A stretch of 64,000 nucleotides of DNA from assembly GCA_910584375.1 (NCBI GenBank), contig CAJUAH010000006.1, positions 110,806 to 174,805 on the forward strand, in the 5' to 3' direction. Position 1 is the stretch's first letter; every line of letters starts with the position of its first letter. A program made the translations under genes and the position numbers. Source of the DNA: an uncultured Acetatifactor sp. GTDB taxonomy: Bacteria; Bacillota; Clostridia; Lachnospirales; Lachnospiraceae. A model generated the notes under the pieces. The model worked only from the letters and a program-made list of their open reading frames with translations. It was not told the origin of the DNA and searched no databases. Below are positions 39,976-49,167 of the stretch, one piece after another.

Positions 39976-40847
39976 TATATGATATGGGTTCCGGCCTGGT
40001 AATTGCGAAAGTCCAGATTGATAAGGTCAAGGAGCAGGACATTAACGCCAGGGTGATGAAGAATGAAATGCAGGATCAGCTGACAGCCAATATCTTAAAG
40101 AGAGGGCAGTTGGAGAGCCTGCCTTTTTTGGTTTTGAAAGACGGAAAGCTGGAGATTGTATCGGGGCATCACCGGATCAAGAGCGCAAGGGCGGCGGGAT
40201 TAAAAGAGATTATTGTGATTGTGGATGTGTCTGGACTCTCCCGGAGCCAGATAGCGGCAAAGCAGCTGGCCCATAATGCAATCTCCGGGTTTGACGATGA
40301 CAGCACGCTGCGGGAAATCGTAAAGATGATTACCGATGTGGATGATATGATTGAGAGCTTTGTCGGAAAGGACATCATGGAGGAACCGCTGGAGGCATAC
40401 GATAAAATGCTGTCGCCTGCCATCCAGTTTGATTTTAAGAATGTGACATTTTCATTCCTGCCGCACCAGGTACAGGATATGGACGCTCTGATAAAGAGCC
40501 TGGAAACTACTGCATCGGAGATCATCGGAGTGGCGTCATACGAACAGTGCAAGGAATTTGTGGAAACCCTCAGCCGGTACCAGAAGTTTACGGACATCCG
40601 GAATGTTGGCGCTGCCATTCATTCAATGATTCAGAACGCCAACGAGAAAATGGATGGAGTCGGTTTCAACGAGGAAGAGGAATGGACCTATCTGGCGAAA
40701 CTGTTCGGAAGTAATGCAATTCCCGGAGAGTCTGCAAAGGTAATACAGCAGGCCATCAAAAAAGCAGAGAAAGAGGGTACTGTAACAAGCAAAAACAGGT
40801 GGCAGCTTATCGAGTACCTTTGTGCTGATTATCTCAGCGGGAGGTAA
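39927..40847 (+). CDS. ParB-like nuclease-domain protein
   Basis: A 306-residue protein with an N-terminal ParB/sulfiredoxin-like domain (ITxNILKRGQLE...LVLKDGKLEIVSGHHRIKSARAAGLKEI, about 45-100), including the GHHR motif, and a helical C-terminal region. Such proteins occur beside phage terminases and DNA methyltransferases; roles include DNA binding, NTP hydrolysis and nicking. GTG at 39927 is preferred over an ATG at 39906 because AAGGAGG lies eight bases before it. It was probably translated with the intact methyltransferase. Confidence 0.82.
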   Translation: MANEQSESIQVEGCSVIYDMGSGLVIAKVQIDKVKEQDINARVMKNEMQDQLTANILKRGQLESLPFLVLKDGKLEIVSGHHRIKSARAAGLKEIIVIVDVSGLSRSQIAAKQLAHNAISGFDDDSTLREIVKMITDVDDMIESFVGKDIMEEPLEAYDKMLSPAIQFDFKNVTFSFLPHQVQDMDALIKSLETTASEIIGVASYEQCKEFVETLSRYQKFTDIRNVGAAIHSMIQNANEKMDGVGFNEEEEWTYLAKLFGSNAIPGESAKVIQQAIKKAEKEGTVTSKNRWQLIEYLCADYLSGR

Positions 40848-40855
40848 TATTCTGT

Positions 40856-41320
40856 ATGGCGGCACAGCCGAAGTACAATGCCCTATACCACGATGATTGG
40901 GCGTGGTCTATGGCCGCAATGGGTGCCACCAACGAAGAGATTGCCGATGCAATAGGTGTCTCGAAACGAACAATTATCCGCTGGGCCAAAGAGCATGAAT
41001 CATTTGGTAAGGCACTGGCAGAAGGGAAAGCCGTATCGGATGCCAAAGTCATAAGGAGCCTGTACAAGAGGGCTACCGGCTACGATTACACCGAGGAAAA
41101 GAAGATTGTCGAGGTTGATGCGGATGGAAATGTAAAGCCGGTAAGGGTTGAGACGACAAAGAAACACGTTCCCCCGGATGTGGCGGCTCAGTGTTTCTGG
41201 CTAAAAAACAGGCAGAGAGAACGCTGGCAGGATAGGCCGCAGGATTATATCCAGGGCAGCGACAGCAATGATACGGAGGTCCAGATTTACCTTCCGGACA
41301 ATGGGAGGGATGATACATGA
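40856..41320 (+). CDS. terS: Terminase small subunit
   Basis: A 154-residue DNA-binding protein. The N-terminal HTH (MGATNEEIADAIGVSKRTIIRWAKEHESF) is followed by an oligomerisation-type region (VIRSLYKRATGYDYTEEKK) and CFWLKNRQRERWQDR, the classic end of this family. It recognises the packaging site and overlaps the large subunit gene by ATGA. Confidence 0.92.
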   Translation: MAAQPKYNALYHDDWAWSMAAMGATNEEIADAIGVSKRTIIRWAKEHESFGKALAEGKAVSDAKVIRSLYKRATGYDYTEEKKIVEVDADGNVKPVRVETTKKHVPPDVAAQCFWLKNRQRERWQDRPQDYIQGSDSNDTEVQIYLPDNGRDDT

Positions 41321-42765
41321 GGGAGAAAATCATTTTGGCACCGCAGAAAGGTCCGCAGGAAAGGTTTCTTGCTACACCTGCTGACATCTGCATTTATGGC
41401 GGCGCTGCAGGCGGAGGGAAAACATTCGGCCTGCTTTTGGAACCTCTCCGGCACATGGGTAATAAAGATTTCAATTCCGTTATCTTCCGTAGGGATTATA
41501 CGCAGGTGACATCCCCAGGGGGATTATGGGATAGCAGTAAAAAGATTTATAGCTATGTGCAAGGTTGTTATCCGTTAAAGACACCAAAACTACACTGGAC
41601 TTTCAAAAGCGGCGCATCGGTCAATTTCGCACACCTGGGAAGTGATGAAGATTGCCTGTCATGGCAAGGGTCCCAGGTCACAATGATAGGATTTGACGAA
41701 CTGACGCACTTTAGCGAGTATCAGTTTTTTTATATGCTCTCCCGAAACAGAACGGATTCCGGCGTGGCTCCGTATGTAAGGGCAACCTGCAATCCGGACG
41801 CAGATTCATGGGTTGCGGAGTTTATCAGCTGGTGGATAGACAAAGACACCGGCTATCCGATTCCGGAAAGGTCCGGGAAAGTGCGCTGGATGGTGCGCTT
41901 GAACGAGGTAATCTATTGGTTTGACACCAGGCAGGAGGCCATTGATGCGGCGATAGAGAACGGCATGGATTATGAAAAAGCCGTGATTATGGCAAAGAGC
42001 GTCACGTTTATAGCCAGCACTCTGCAGGACAACAAGATTCTGATGAAAAACGATCCTGGCTACATGGCGAACCTCATGGCCTTGGCGCTTGTGGAAAGAG
42101 AGCGGCTGCTATATGGCAACTGGAAGATAAAGGCGGCGGCAGGCTTGATGTTCAAGAGAACAAAGGTCAATATGCTGGAGACTCTGCCTACGGATGTGAT
42201 TCTGTGGGCGAGAGGATGGGATTTGGCGGCAACCTCAGAGGACGAGGACGGCGATCCTGCATATACGGCGGGCGTATTGATTGGCAAGCGGAAGAATGGC
42301 CGGTACATCATAGCTGATGTCATAAACCGGCGCAGCGACTCCGCAGAGGTAAGGGAGTTAATCAAAATGACCTGCATAACGGACAGGGCAAAGCATGGGA
42401 GAGTGGTTACACGACTTCCGCAGGACCCCGGCCAGGCAGGAAAAGACCAGGCACAGAGTTTCTTGAAATTCCTCTCTGGTTTTACGGTGAAGATAGTGCC
42501 GGAATCTGGAGATAAGGTCACAAGGGCAGAGCCACTATCGGCACAATGGCTCGGTCTGGAAGGGATGGATAAGGGAAATGTGGATGTGCTGATTGCAGAC
42601 TGGAATGAAATGTACTTCAATCAGATGGAGAATTTTCCCCAGTCAAAATTTAAGGATATGGTGGATGCAAGCAGCTCCGCCTTCAGCGAGATAGAAAATG
42701 GCGGGACATATTCGGCTCCGCCTGCAGACAGCAGCTTAGGAAAGAGCAGTTATTGGAGAAGGTGA
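41317..42765 (+). CDS. terL: Terminase large subunit
   Basis: A 482-residue packaging ATPase/nuclease. Walker A GGAAGGGKT lies at residues 28-36, Walker B MIGFDELTHF near 125, and the coupling motif YVRATCNPD near 150. The nuclease domain begins near 290 with the metal-binding RGWDLAATSEDEDGDP. It drives DNA into the prohead and cuts it. Length is typical of myovirus terminases. Confidence 0.95.
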   Translation: MREKIILAPQKGPQERFLATPADICIYGGAAGGGKTFGLLLEPLRHMGNKDFNSVIFRRDYTQVTSPGGLWDSSKKIYSYVQGCYPLKTPKLHWTFKSGASVNFAHLGSDEDCLSWQGSQVTMIGFDELTHFSEYQFFYMLSRNRTDSGVAPYVRATCNPDADSWVAEFISWWIDKDTGYPIPERSGKVRWMVRLNEVIYWFDTRQEAIDAAIENGMDYEKAVIMAKSVTFIASTLQDNKILMKNDPGYMANLMALALVERERLLYGNWKIKAAAGLMFKRTKVNMLETLPTDVILWARGWDLAATSEDEDGDPAYTAGVLIGKRKNGRYIIADVINRRSDSAEVRELIKMTCITDRAKHGRVVTRLPQDPGQAGKDQAQSFLKFLSGFTVKIVPESGDKVTRAEPLSAQWLGLEGMDKGNVDVLIADWNEMYFNQMENFPQSKFKDMVDASSSAFSEIENGGTYSAPPADSSLGKSSYWRR

Positions 42766-42776
42766 GGTGAGAACAA

Positions 42777-44195
42777 GTGGCTAACAGTAAAGAAATTGGA
42801 CGCATAGGACAGCGGCGGTATGGCGGAACCATCTACGAAGAGTTCCTGCATGAACTGAGAGGGAAAAAAGGAATAGAAGTCTACCGGGAAATGTCGGAGA
42901 ATGATGATATAGTGGGAGCGATCCTATTTGCGATAGAAATGCTGGTCCGGCAATGCGACTGGAATGTGGAGCCTGGCGGAGACACCGCAAAGGATAAGGA
43001 GGCGGCAGAGTTCGTGGAAAGCTGTATGAATGATATGCAGGACACATGGATTGACACCATTTCCGAAATCCTGTCTTTCCTCACTTATGGATGGAGTTTT
43101 CACGAGATTGTGTATAAGCGGCGCATGGGAAACACAAAGGATTCACGGACAAAGAGCAAATTCAATGACGGTCTGATTGGATGGAAGAAACTGCCGATCA
43201 GGGCGCAGGAGACGCTGTACGAGTGGGAGTATGACAACGAGGATAATCTGCTGGGAATGACACAGATGCCACCCCCGGATTTTGGCACTTTTACAATTCC
43301 TATCGAAAAAGCGCTGTTGTTCCGGACCAAAAGCCGCAAGAACAATCCGGAGGGCAGGAGTATCCTGAGAAATGCTTACCGATCCTGGTATTTCAAGCGG
43401 AGAATCCAGGAGATTGAGGGCATCGGCATTGAGAGGGATTTGGCCGGACTTCCGGTAATTTACGGTCCGGAAGGTGTGGATTTGTGGGATGAAAATATTC
43501 CGCAGAATAAAGATATTGTGGCCGGACTGGAAAGGATGGTTAAGAACATCCGCCGTGATGAAATGGAGGGAGTAGTTCTTCCGGGAGGATACAAGCTGGA
43601 ATTGCTCAGCTCCGGAGGTACCAGGCAGTTTGATACAAATGCCATCATAAACCGCTATGATACCAGAATTGCAATGACGGTTTTGGCAGATTTTATTTTC
43701 CTGGGGCACGACAAGACGGGCAGCTGGGCGCTTAGTTCTGACAAGACGGAGTTGTTTGCCGTTGCCATAGGAGCGTTTCTGGATATTATCTGCGAGACAT
43801 TCAATAGCCAGGGCATACCGTCACTGATTGACATAAACGGAAAGCATTTCGCCGGTATTACAGAGTACCCTAAAATGACGCATGGGGATATTGAGGATGC
43901 CGACATCACAAAGGTAGCGTCCTTTATAAAGGATATGACAGGCATAGGCGTTCTGGTACCGGATGATGGACTGGAGGATTATATCCGGCAGGTAGGGCAT
44001 CTTCCGGAAAGAACCTCCGACACCAGGGAGCTTGACCGGACAAGGCAGAATCAGCAGGAGCAGAACCAGCCGCCAGAGCCGGAAACAGCCGCAGGCACCG
44101 AGCCAAACGAGGACGGTGAAGAAATCCCGGACGATAAGGCAAAAGAGGCGAAAAAACGGCTGGGGAGGGAGTGTGACGCATGGGATTCCGGATAA
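42777..44195 (+). CDS. Portal protein
   Basis: A 472-residue phage portal (DUF935/SPP1-type portal style). The N-terminal GTIYEEFLHELRGKKGIEVYREMSENDDIVGAILFAIEMLV and ADFIFLGHDKTGSWALSSDKTELF (near 305) are typical. A proline/glutamine/glutamate-rich tail ends the protein. The start is GTG. It forms the DNA channel at the capsid vertex. Confidence 0.9.
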   Translation: MANSKEIGRIGQRRYGGTIYEEFLHELRGKKGIEVYREMSENDDIVGAILFAIEMLVRQCDWNVEPGGDTAKDKEAAEFVESCMNDMQDTWIDTISEILSFLTYGWSFHEIVYKRRMGNTKDSRTKSKFNDGLIGWKKLPIRAQETLYEWEYDNEDNLLGMTQMPPPDFGTFTIPIEKALLFRTKSRKNNPEGRSILRNAYRSWYFKRRIQEIEGIGIERDLAGLPVIYGPEGVDLWDENIPQNKDIVAGLERMVKNIRRDEMEGVVLPGGYKLELLSSGGTRQFDTNAIINRYDTRIAMTVLADFIFLGHDKTGSWALSSDKTELFAVAIGAFLDIICETFNSQGIPSLIDINGKHFAGITEYPKMTHGDIEDADITKVASFIKDMTGIGVLVPDDGLEDYIRQVGHLPERTSDTRELDRTRQNQQEQNQPPEPETAAGTEPNEDGEEIPDDKAKEAKKRLGRECDAWDSG

Positions 44196-45142
44196 TTGCT
44201 CCGAAAAGGGTTAGGAAAGTAAAGACTAAGAATGGCAAGGAAGTTCTCCGCAGGCTTGAAGAATATCTGGAGAGTGATGCTGTTACCGGGGAGCCGGTAG
44301 AAATCCTGTGTGGCTTTTGGGAAGATCAGCAAAATGCGATTACATACCAGGAGTTGCGGCAGGCGGTCATAGACGGCGCAATCAGCCAGGAAACGATTCA
44401 GCTTTGGACACAGGATTATTCCGTGCTGGTGGCGAACCGGCTCAGCAATCTATGGACAGATGCAATCACAGCCGGATCGGCAGGGCAGCCTATTCTTGAT
44501 GGCCTTGCTTTTGAATTTAATACGCAGGCACCTGGAATATTGAACTGGCTCAGTGAGCGCGGTGCAGAGTTTGTAACAGTCTGTACCCAGGAGCAGAAAG
44601 ATGCCATTGCGGCACTTGTGACAAAGAAAATGCGTGACGGCCACACGGTAGATGAACTCTCCAGGCTGATCCGCCCCTGCATTGGATTGACAGAGGGTGA
44701 TGCAAAAGCAGCTACGAGGTTTTATGACAATATCGTGGCGACACTGAAAAAAGAGCATCCACGGATGAAACTGGAAAGCATACGGAAAAAGGCACTTGAC
44801 GCTACGCAGAAGTATGCAGAGAGGAAACACCGGCAAAGAGCTATGATGATTGCTCAGACAGAAAGCGCCTTTGCATACAATCGGGGCGCTGACGAGGGAA
44901 TAAGGCAGGCCCAGGCAGAAGGATACCTAGGAATCATGAAAAAAAGGTGGAGTACATCCGGTGATGATGCAGTATGCGAATTGTGTGCATCACTGGAGGG
45001 TGCAGAGGTTGGAATGGACTCGGATTTCAATATCGGTGGCAGGTTGCTGTTCAGAGGGCAGCATATGTTACCGCCAGCGCATCCCAGGTGTGCGTGTGCG
45101 ATTGAGTACATTGAGGAATATCCACCTATGGGAAGGAAGTGA
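44180..45142 (+). CDS. Minor head / head morphogenesis protein (Mu F, SPP1 gp7-like)
   Basis: A 320-residue protein. The C-terminal domain has the family features: RAMMIAQTESAFAYNRGADEGIRQ, WSTSGDDAVCELCASLEGAEVG and AHPRCACAIEYI, a likely zinc site. The gene overlaps the portal end by 16 bases. It sits in the prohead and may accompany DNA ejection. Confidence 0.9.
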   Translation: MGFRIIAPKRVRKVKTKNGKEVLRRLEEYLESDAVTGEPVEILCGFWEDQQNAITYQELRQAVIDGAISQETIQLWTQDYSVLVANRLSNLWTDAITAGSAGQPILDGLAFEFNTQAPGILNWLSERGAEFVTVCTQEQKDAIAALVTKKMRDGHTVDELSRLIRPCIGLTEGDAKAATRFYDNIVATLKKEHPRMKLESIRKKALDATQKYAERKHRQRAMMIAQTESAFAYNRGADEGIRQAQAEGYLGIMKKRWSTSGDDAVCELCASLEGAEVGMDSDFNIGGRLLFRGQHMLPPAHPRCACAIEYIEEYPPMGRK

Positions 45143-45150
45143 TTGAGAGG

Positions 45151-45630
45151 ATGAAAAAATTTTCGGACTATATCGAAAAGTCTGTTGTCGGAACCAATCC
45201 AGAAGAGCCGGAGGGAGTTTTGAAAGGCCGGTTTAAGGTTATGAAGTCTGACGATGAAAAGATGCTTGCCTTTGGATGGGCGAGTGTTTCCATGCGTGTA
45301 GATGGGGAAGTGATCGAGGACTGGCAAAAGGATATTGTTGAGCCGGAGGACCTGGAAAATGCAGCCTACGAGTTTGTACTGCTGTACCGTGAGGGCGGGG
45401 AAATGCACGAAAGAGGCGGAGCCGCTGTTCTGATTGAGAGCGTGGTATTCACTGAGGAAAAAATGCGGGCTATGGGAATACCGGCAGGCACACTTCCTAT
45501 CGGCTGGTGGATTGGATTCAAGGTCCTGGATAAAGACGTCTGGGAAAAGGTCAAGGACGGAACCTACCAGATGTTCTCCATTGAGGGAGAGGCCGAGAGG
45601 GTAAAGGTGGAGGACGAAAACAGCCTGTAA
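45151..45630 (+). CDS. XkdF-like prohead serine protease
   Basis: A 159-residue protein of the XkdF type: AFGWASVSMRVDGEVIEDWQKDIVEPEDLENAAYEFVLLYREGGEMHERGG carries the D-E-H pattern of the family, and IGWWIGFKVLDKDVWEKVKDGTYQMFSIEGEA follows. It would process scaffold and capsid proteins. The ATG at 45151 follows an extended site AAGGAAGTGAT; an in-frame GTG at 45139 lacks one. Confidence 0.85.
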   Translation: MKKFSDYIEKSVVGTNPEEPEGVLKGRFKVMKSDDEKMLAFGWASVSMRVDGEVIEDWQKDIVEPEDLENAAYEFVLLYREGGEMHERGGAAVLIESVVFTEEKMRAMGIPAGTLPIGWWIGFKVLDKDVWEKVKDGTYQMFSIEGEAERVKVEDENSL

Positions 45631-45760
45631 AAACGGGGCGTATTGCGTTTTTCAGCAGCTCCAACCTAATAATCCTACCTATGGAACCATAAAAAGGGCG
45701 TAGGTAGCACATATTTTTTGATAAATCAAGCGGCATCCGGAAACGGGTGCCATTTGTTTT
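45629..45760 (+). promoter_or_regulatory. Two hairpins between protease and scaffold genes
   Basis: The 157-bp gap holds AAAAACG/CGTTTTT with a 10-nt loop (45629-45652). It also holds GGCATCCG-GAAA-CGGGTGCC (45732-45751) followed by TTTGTTTT, a typical terminator shape. They could weaken read-through or act as RNA processing sites that adjust scaffold and capsid levels. No promoter is seen between them. Confidence 0.6.
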
Positions 45761-45787
45761 ATAAATCTACGGAAAGGAGGCAGCAAA

Positions 45788-47065
45788 GTGGCAACAAAAC
45801 TGAAAAACCTCAAAATCCGGAAAGTGGATTTTGTGGACGAAGGTGCGAATCCGGATGCTCACATCAGAATGTTAAAGCGGAGAGACGGGGAAACGCAGAC
45901 CGCAGAAGAGGATCACAAAAAAGGTACTGGTAGCATACTAAAAAGGCTGTTTGGCTTTATTGGGAAAGCGGCGGGTATGAACCAGGAGGAAATCGACAGT
46001 GCAATAGATGAAATACAGAAAGGCGATTCGCTGAGTTTCAATGAGAAAATCAACGAAGTAAAGAACTATAAGATCGCTGATGAAATGTGGGACACCTGTT
46101 ATGCCCTGCAATCTTCCCTCTGCTCGATTCTGAATGATGAAGAGCTGGATAGCACCGGCGCAGCAACGGCAATGCAGGAAAGTCTTGACGAGTTTTATGT
46201 GGTAGTACAGGAGTCAATCAAGGAGTGGTCCAGCGGCAAGTCGGCCAGCATTGTCAGGAAGAGCGAAGAGGTATCAGAGGCAGAACTGGAGATTATGAAA
46301 TCGGCGGTGGAAAGGCTGAATGAAACAATCGAAAAAGCCTGCAAAGGTACCAAAAAGGAGAAATCCGAGGAAAATGGACCAAACAATAATGAAAACCCGA
46401 AAGGAGACGAAGAGGAAATGGGAACGAAGATTGACAAGAGTAAGTTGACAGATGCGGAGAGAGCTTTCCTGGAAAGCATCGAAAAGCGCTGTGGCGTGGA
46501 GGAAGGAGGCGACTCCGGCAGCGGCAACACAGCGACAGCTCCCGCAGAGCAGGCACCGGCTCCTGCAGAGCAGACAGTAACGAAGTCCGCACCGGAAAAG
46601 CCCCAGGAAACACCTGCAGGACAGGAGGACGGGCAGGACAATATCTATAAGGGCCTGCACCCGGCAGTGAAAGCGGAACTGGAGAGCTTAAAGAAATTCC
46701 GTGAGGATGCAGAGGCCAGGGAGCTTACCGAAGTGGCAAAGAGATATGAAATCATCGGCAAGACCGAGGCAGAGCTGGTTCCTCTGTTCAAGAGCCTCAG
46801 AGCGGCGGGCGGCACAGCTTACAACGATATGATTGCCGTGCTGGACCAGGCTGTAGCCACGGTTGAAAAGTCCGGTGCTTTTTCTGAGATCGGCAAGTCC
46901 GGCCACGGTTCCGGTGCAGTCGGAGCGGCAGAGGCAAAGGTTGAGGCTATTGCAAAAGGGTATATGGAGAAGGATTCTTCCCTGGATTATGCCTCAGCAA
47001 TGGCAAAGGCATGGGAGGACAATCCAGAGCTGATGGCTGAATATGAGGCCGAGGCAGGATTCTAA
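45788..47065 (+). CDS. XkdF-related/scaffold protein with internal start
   Basis: A 425-residue protein. The N-terminal KIRKVDFVDEGANPDAHIRMLKR resembles the end of XkdF-type proteins, then a helical acidic domain runs to about 200. From residue 211 the protein reads as a typical scaffold: an acidic N-terminal part, an Ala/Pro/Glu linker, then a coiled coil (AVKAELESLKKFREDAEARELTEVAKRYEI) and an acidic C-terminus. An in-frame ATG at 46418 with AAAGGAG 11 bases before it could give a separate 215-residue scaffold. GTG start after AAAGGAGG. Confidence 0.75.
   Translation: MATKLKNLKIRKVDFVDEGANPDAHIRMLKRRDGETQTAEEDHKKGTGSILKRLFGFIGKAAGMNQEEIDSAIDEIQKGDSLSFNEKINEVKNYKIADEMWDTCYALQSSLCSILNDEELDSTGAATAMQESLDEFYVVVQESIKEWSSGKSASIVRKSEEVSEAELEIMKSAVERLNETIEKACKGTKKEKSEENGPNNNENPKGDEEEMGTKIDKSKLTDAERAFLESIEKRCGVEEGGDSGSGNTATAPAEQAPAPAEQTVTKSAPEKPQETPAGQEDGQDNIYKGLHPAVKAELESLKKFREDAEARELTEVAKRYEIIGKTEAELVPLFKSLRAAGGTAYNDMIAVLDQAVATVEKSGAFSEIGKSGHGSGAVGAAEAKVEAIAKGYMEKDSSLDYASAMAKAWEDNPELMAEYEAEAGF
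46418..47065 (+). CDS. Possible independent scaffold protein from internal start
   Basis: Same frame as the gene above. ATG at codon 211 (MGTKIDKSKLTDAERAF) follows AAAGGAG. The product would be the scaffold part alone, in the manner of nested protease/scaffold genes of lambda-type phages. Whether both starts are used cannot be read from sequence. Confidence 0.45.
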   Translation: MGTKIDKSKLTDAERAFLESIEKRCGVEEGGDSGSGNTATAPAEQAPAPAEQTVTKSAPEKPQETPAGQEDGQDNIYKGLHPAVKAELESLKKFREDAEARELTEVAKRYEIIGKTEAELVPLFKSLRAAGGTAYNDMIAVLDQAVATVEKSGAFSEIGKSGHGSGAVGAAEAKVEAIAKGYMEKDSSLDYASAMAKAWEDNPELMAEYEAEAGF

Positions 47066-47082
47066 GGAAGGAGGATAAGAAA

Positions 47083-47505
47083 GTGGCAAACAGAAATTTC
47101 AACGGAGTACAGATTAACCAGAGCGTGACTATCGTGGAGCAGGCCGGAGCGGAGATTGCGGATGTAAGGAACCGGATCATGGCATACGATGGGGATGGCA
47201 ATGTTGTCCTGGCGGCGGATGGTTCCGTAGTCCCGGTGGGAATTGCACTGATTGAGTCCGGAGTCAATGACATTTCCGGCGTGGAATCCGGCAAAGTGAA
47301 TACCGGTGATGATGTTGACATCCAGATCAAGGACATCGGCTATATTCTGGCCGGTGGCGAAATTGCCAAAGGGAAGGAAGTCACGGCATCCAACGGCCTG
47401 GCCGTTACGGCAGAGTCCGGCAACTATGTGGTGGGTATCGCACTTTCGGCGGTTGCAAAAGATGAATACTGCAGAGTGCAGATTACGAAGTATCAGAAGG
47501 CTTAA
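47083..47505 (+). CDS. Capsid decoration protein (DUF2190-like)
   Basis: A 140-residue beta-rich protein (VTIVEQAGAEIADVRNRIMAYDGDGNVVLAADGSVVPVG, GDDVDIQIKDIGYILAGGEIAKGKEVTA), the repeating pattern of DUF2190-type head decoration proteins. GTG start with AAGGAGGA upstream, between scaffold and major capsid genes as usual. Confidence 0.85.
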   Translation: MANRNFNGVQINQSVTIVEQAGAEIADVRNRIMAYDGDGNVVLAADGSVVPVGIALIESGVNDISGVESGKVNTGDDVDIQIKDIGYILAGGEIAKGKEVTASNGLAVTAESGNYVVGIALSAVAKDEYCRVQITKYQKA

Positions 47506-47520
47506 AGGAGGTAAAGAATA

Positions 47521-48549
47521 ATGGCTAAAAGAACAGCAGCAAGCATCCAGGCAGATATTGCGAAGGGTGCTTTCAGACCGCATACGGCGCTCTCCAATAT
47601 GGCGCTGGCATACTACCAGAGTGACGCAAGGAGCTTTGCAAAGACGATTTTCCCGATTTGCCCGGTTTCGCTGTCCTCTGACAATTATTATATTTTCGAC
47701 AAGGAGGATTTGCTGCGTGACAACTGGCAGAGAAAGCCGGCATACGGCAAAGTTGATCCGGCAGTGCTTTCCGAGCATACGGAGACTTATGCCTGCGTAG
47801 TGGACCAGATGATTATGGGTATCGACCAGATCAGGCAGACAGACCTCAACCGGAGGATGGGGCCGAGGACAGCAGACCCGAAACAGCAGAGGACAAAGAC
47901 GATGGCCGGACAGGCGAATATCCACCAGGACGCATGGTTTGCCCGTCAGTTCTTCAAAAAAGGCGTATGGGGCCAGGAGTTTACCGGCGTTGATTCTACC
48001 ACGGTTGCATCGGGCCAGTTTATAAAGTTCAGCAATGCAAATTCCGATCCGGTGTCCTTTGTGGACGAAAAGAAAACAGAGATGGAAGAGACCACAGGAC
48101 GTATGCCGAATAGGCTGGCGCTGGGCGTCAATGTGTTTAACGCATTGAAGAGACATCCGGCGATCCTGGAAAGGGTAAAATACGGCGGCTCTACGGCGAA
48201 TCCTGCATCTGTTACGCTGAATGTGCTGGCACAGCTCTTTGAGATTGACCGAATCACGGTGCAGAGGTCCATTATGAACAAGGCGGAGCTGGGGCAGGCG
48301 GCAAAGATGGAGTACATTGGCGACCCGAATGCTTTCCTGTTGGCCTATGCGACAGATACTCCGTCCATTGACGAGCCTTCTGCGGGCTATATCTTTACCT
48401 GGGATATGCTGGGGAATGGCAACATCATGCCGGTTCTGAGCTATCCTGGAGAGAACGGCACACACGCTGAGTTTATTGAGGGCCTTATGGCAGCTGATAT
48501 GAAAAAGACAGCGGATGATCTGGCTATGTTCTTTGCAGAGGCCGTGTAA
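47521..48549 (+). CDS. Major capsid protein
   Basis: A 342-residue protein in the expected place. The N-terminal region (FRPHTALSNMALAYYQSDARSFAKTIFPICPV) and the central HQDAWFARQFFKKGVWGQEFTG are typical of the major capsid group in Mu-like/PBSX-like phages, as are the late VNVFNALKRHPAILERVKYGG and the beta-rich C-terminus. AAAGGAGG precedes the ATG. It forms the icosahedral shell. Confidence 0.92.
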   Translation: MAKRTAASIQADIAKGAFRPHTALSNMALAYYQSDARSFAKTIFPICPVSLSSDNYYIFDKEDLLRDNWQRKPAYGKVDPAVLSEHTETYACVVDQMIMGIDQIRQTDLNRRMGPRTADPKQQRTKTMAGQANIHQDAWFARQFFKKGVWGQEFTGVDSTTVASGQFIKFSNANSDPVSFVDEKKTEMEETTGRMPNRLALGVNVFNALKRHPAILERVKYGGSTANPASVTLNVLAQLFEIDRITVQRSIMNKAELGQAAKMEYIGDPNAFLLAYATDTPSIDEPSAGYIFTWDMLGNGNIMPVLSYPGENGTHAEFIEGLMAADMKKTADDLAMFFAEAV

Positions 48550-48561
48550 GGAGGGCGTACT

Positions 48562-49167
48562 ATGAGATTGATTGCAAAAAAGCCCTGCAGCTTTGGCGGG
48601 CGGCAGTTCTTCATCGGTGACGAGATACCGGAAAATCTTGTGGCAGACGCAAAACGGCAGGAAGAGTACGGTGTAATTAACATTGTGAATGACAGCGAGG
48701 GGGAATCGGGCGCACAGTCCGGTTCCCTTTTTACGCAGGAGCAGGTCGAAAAGATGATTGCCGAGGCGGTGGAAGAGGCAGAGAAGAAAAAGGAGGATCA
48801 GCTTGCAGAGATGCAGGCGTATGTGGCGGAACTGAAGGAAACGGAGCCTGGGGCATACGAGGGTACGATTCTGATTTCCGTCAAAGGAGAGTCTGATGAA
48901 CAGCAGACTGCAGTTCCGGCAACTCCGGAGGAAATTCAGCAGGTATTCAGCATTATGCAGATGAACGCCACGGAGGGAGCTGAGGCAATCGCCGGGGTAA
49001 AATCAGAGAATGTCCTGATACTCCTTCATGCGGCGGACACCCGTAAAACAATCAAGGACGCCGCCAAAAAGCAGGCAGATAACATATTCTCCACTTCCGG
49101 CAACACAAACGAATCCACAGGCGGTAACGCAACCACAGGAACCAATACGGAGGGGGCTGATACCTAA
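48562..49167 (+). CDS. Head-region hypothetical protein (201 aa)
   Basis: The N-terminal 45 residues (MRLIAKKPCSFGGRQFFIGDEIPENLVADAKRQEEYGVINI) match a short domain common after capsid genes. A helical, acidic middle and a Ser/Thr/Asn/Gly-rich tail follow. It ends in a one-base overlap with the connector gene. Function unknown; it may be a head-fibre or connector accessory. Confidence 0.7.
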   Translation: MRLIAKKPCSFGGRQFFIGDEIPENLVADAKRQEEYGVINIVNDSEGESGAQSGSLFTQEQVEKMIAEAVEEAEKKKEDQLAEMQAYVAELKETEPGAYEGTILISVKGESDEQQTAVPATPEEIQQVFSIMQMNATEGAEAIAGVKSENVLILLHAADTRKTIKDAAKKQADNIFSTSGNTNESTGGNATTGTNTEGADT

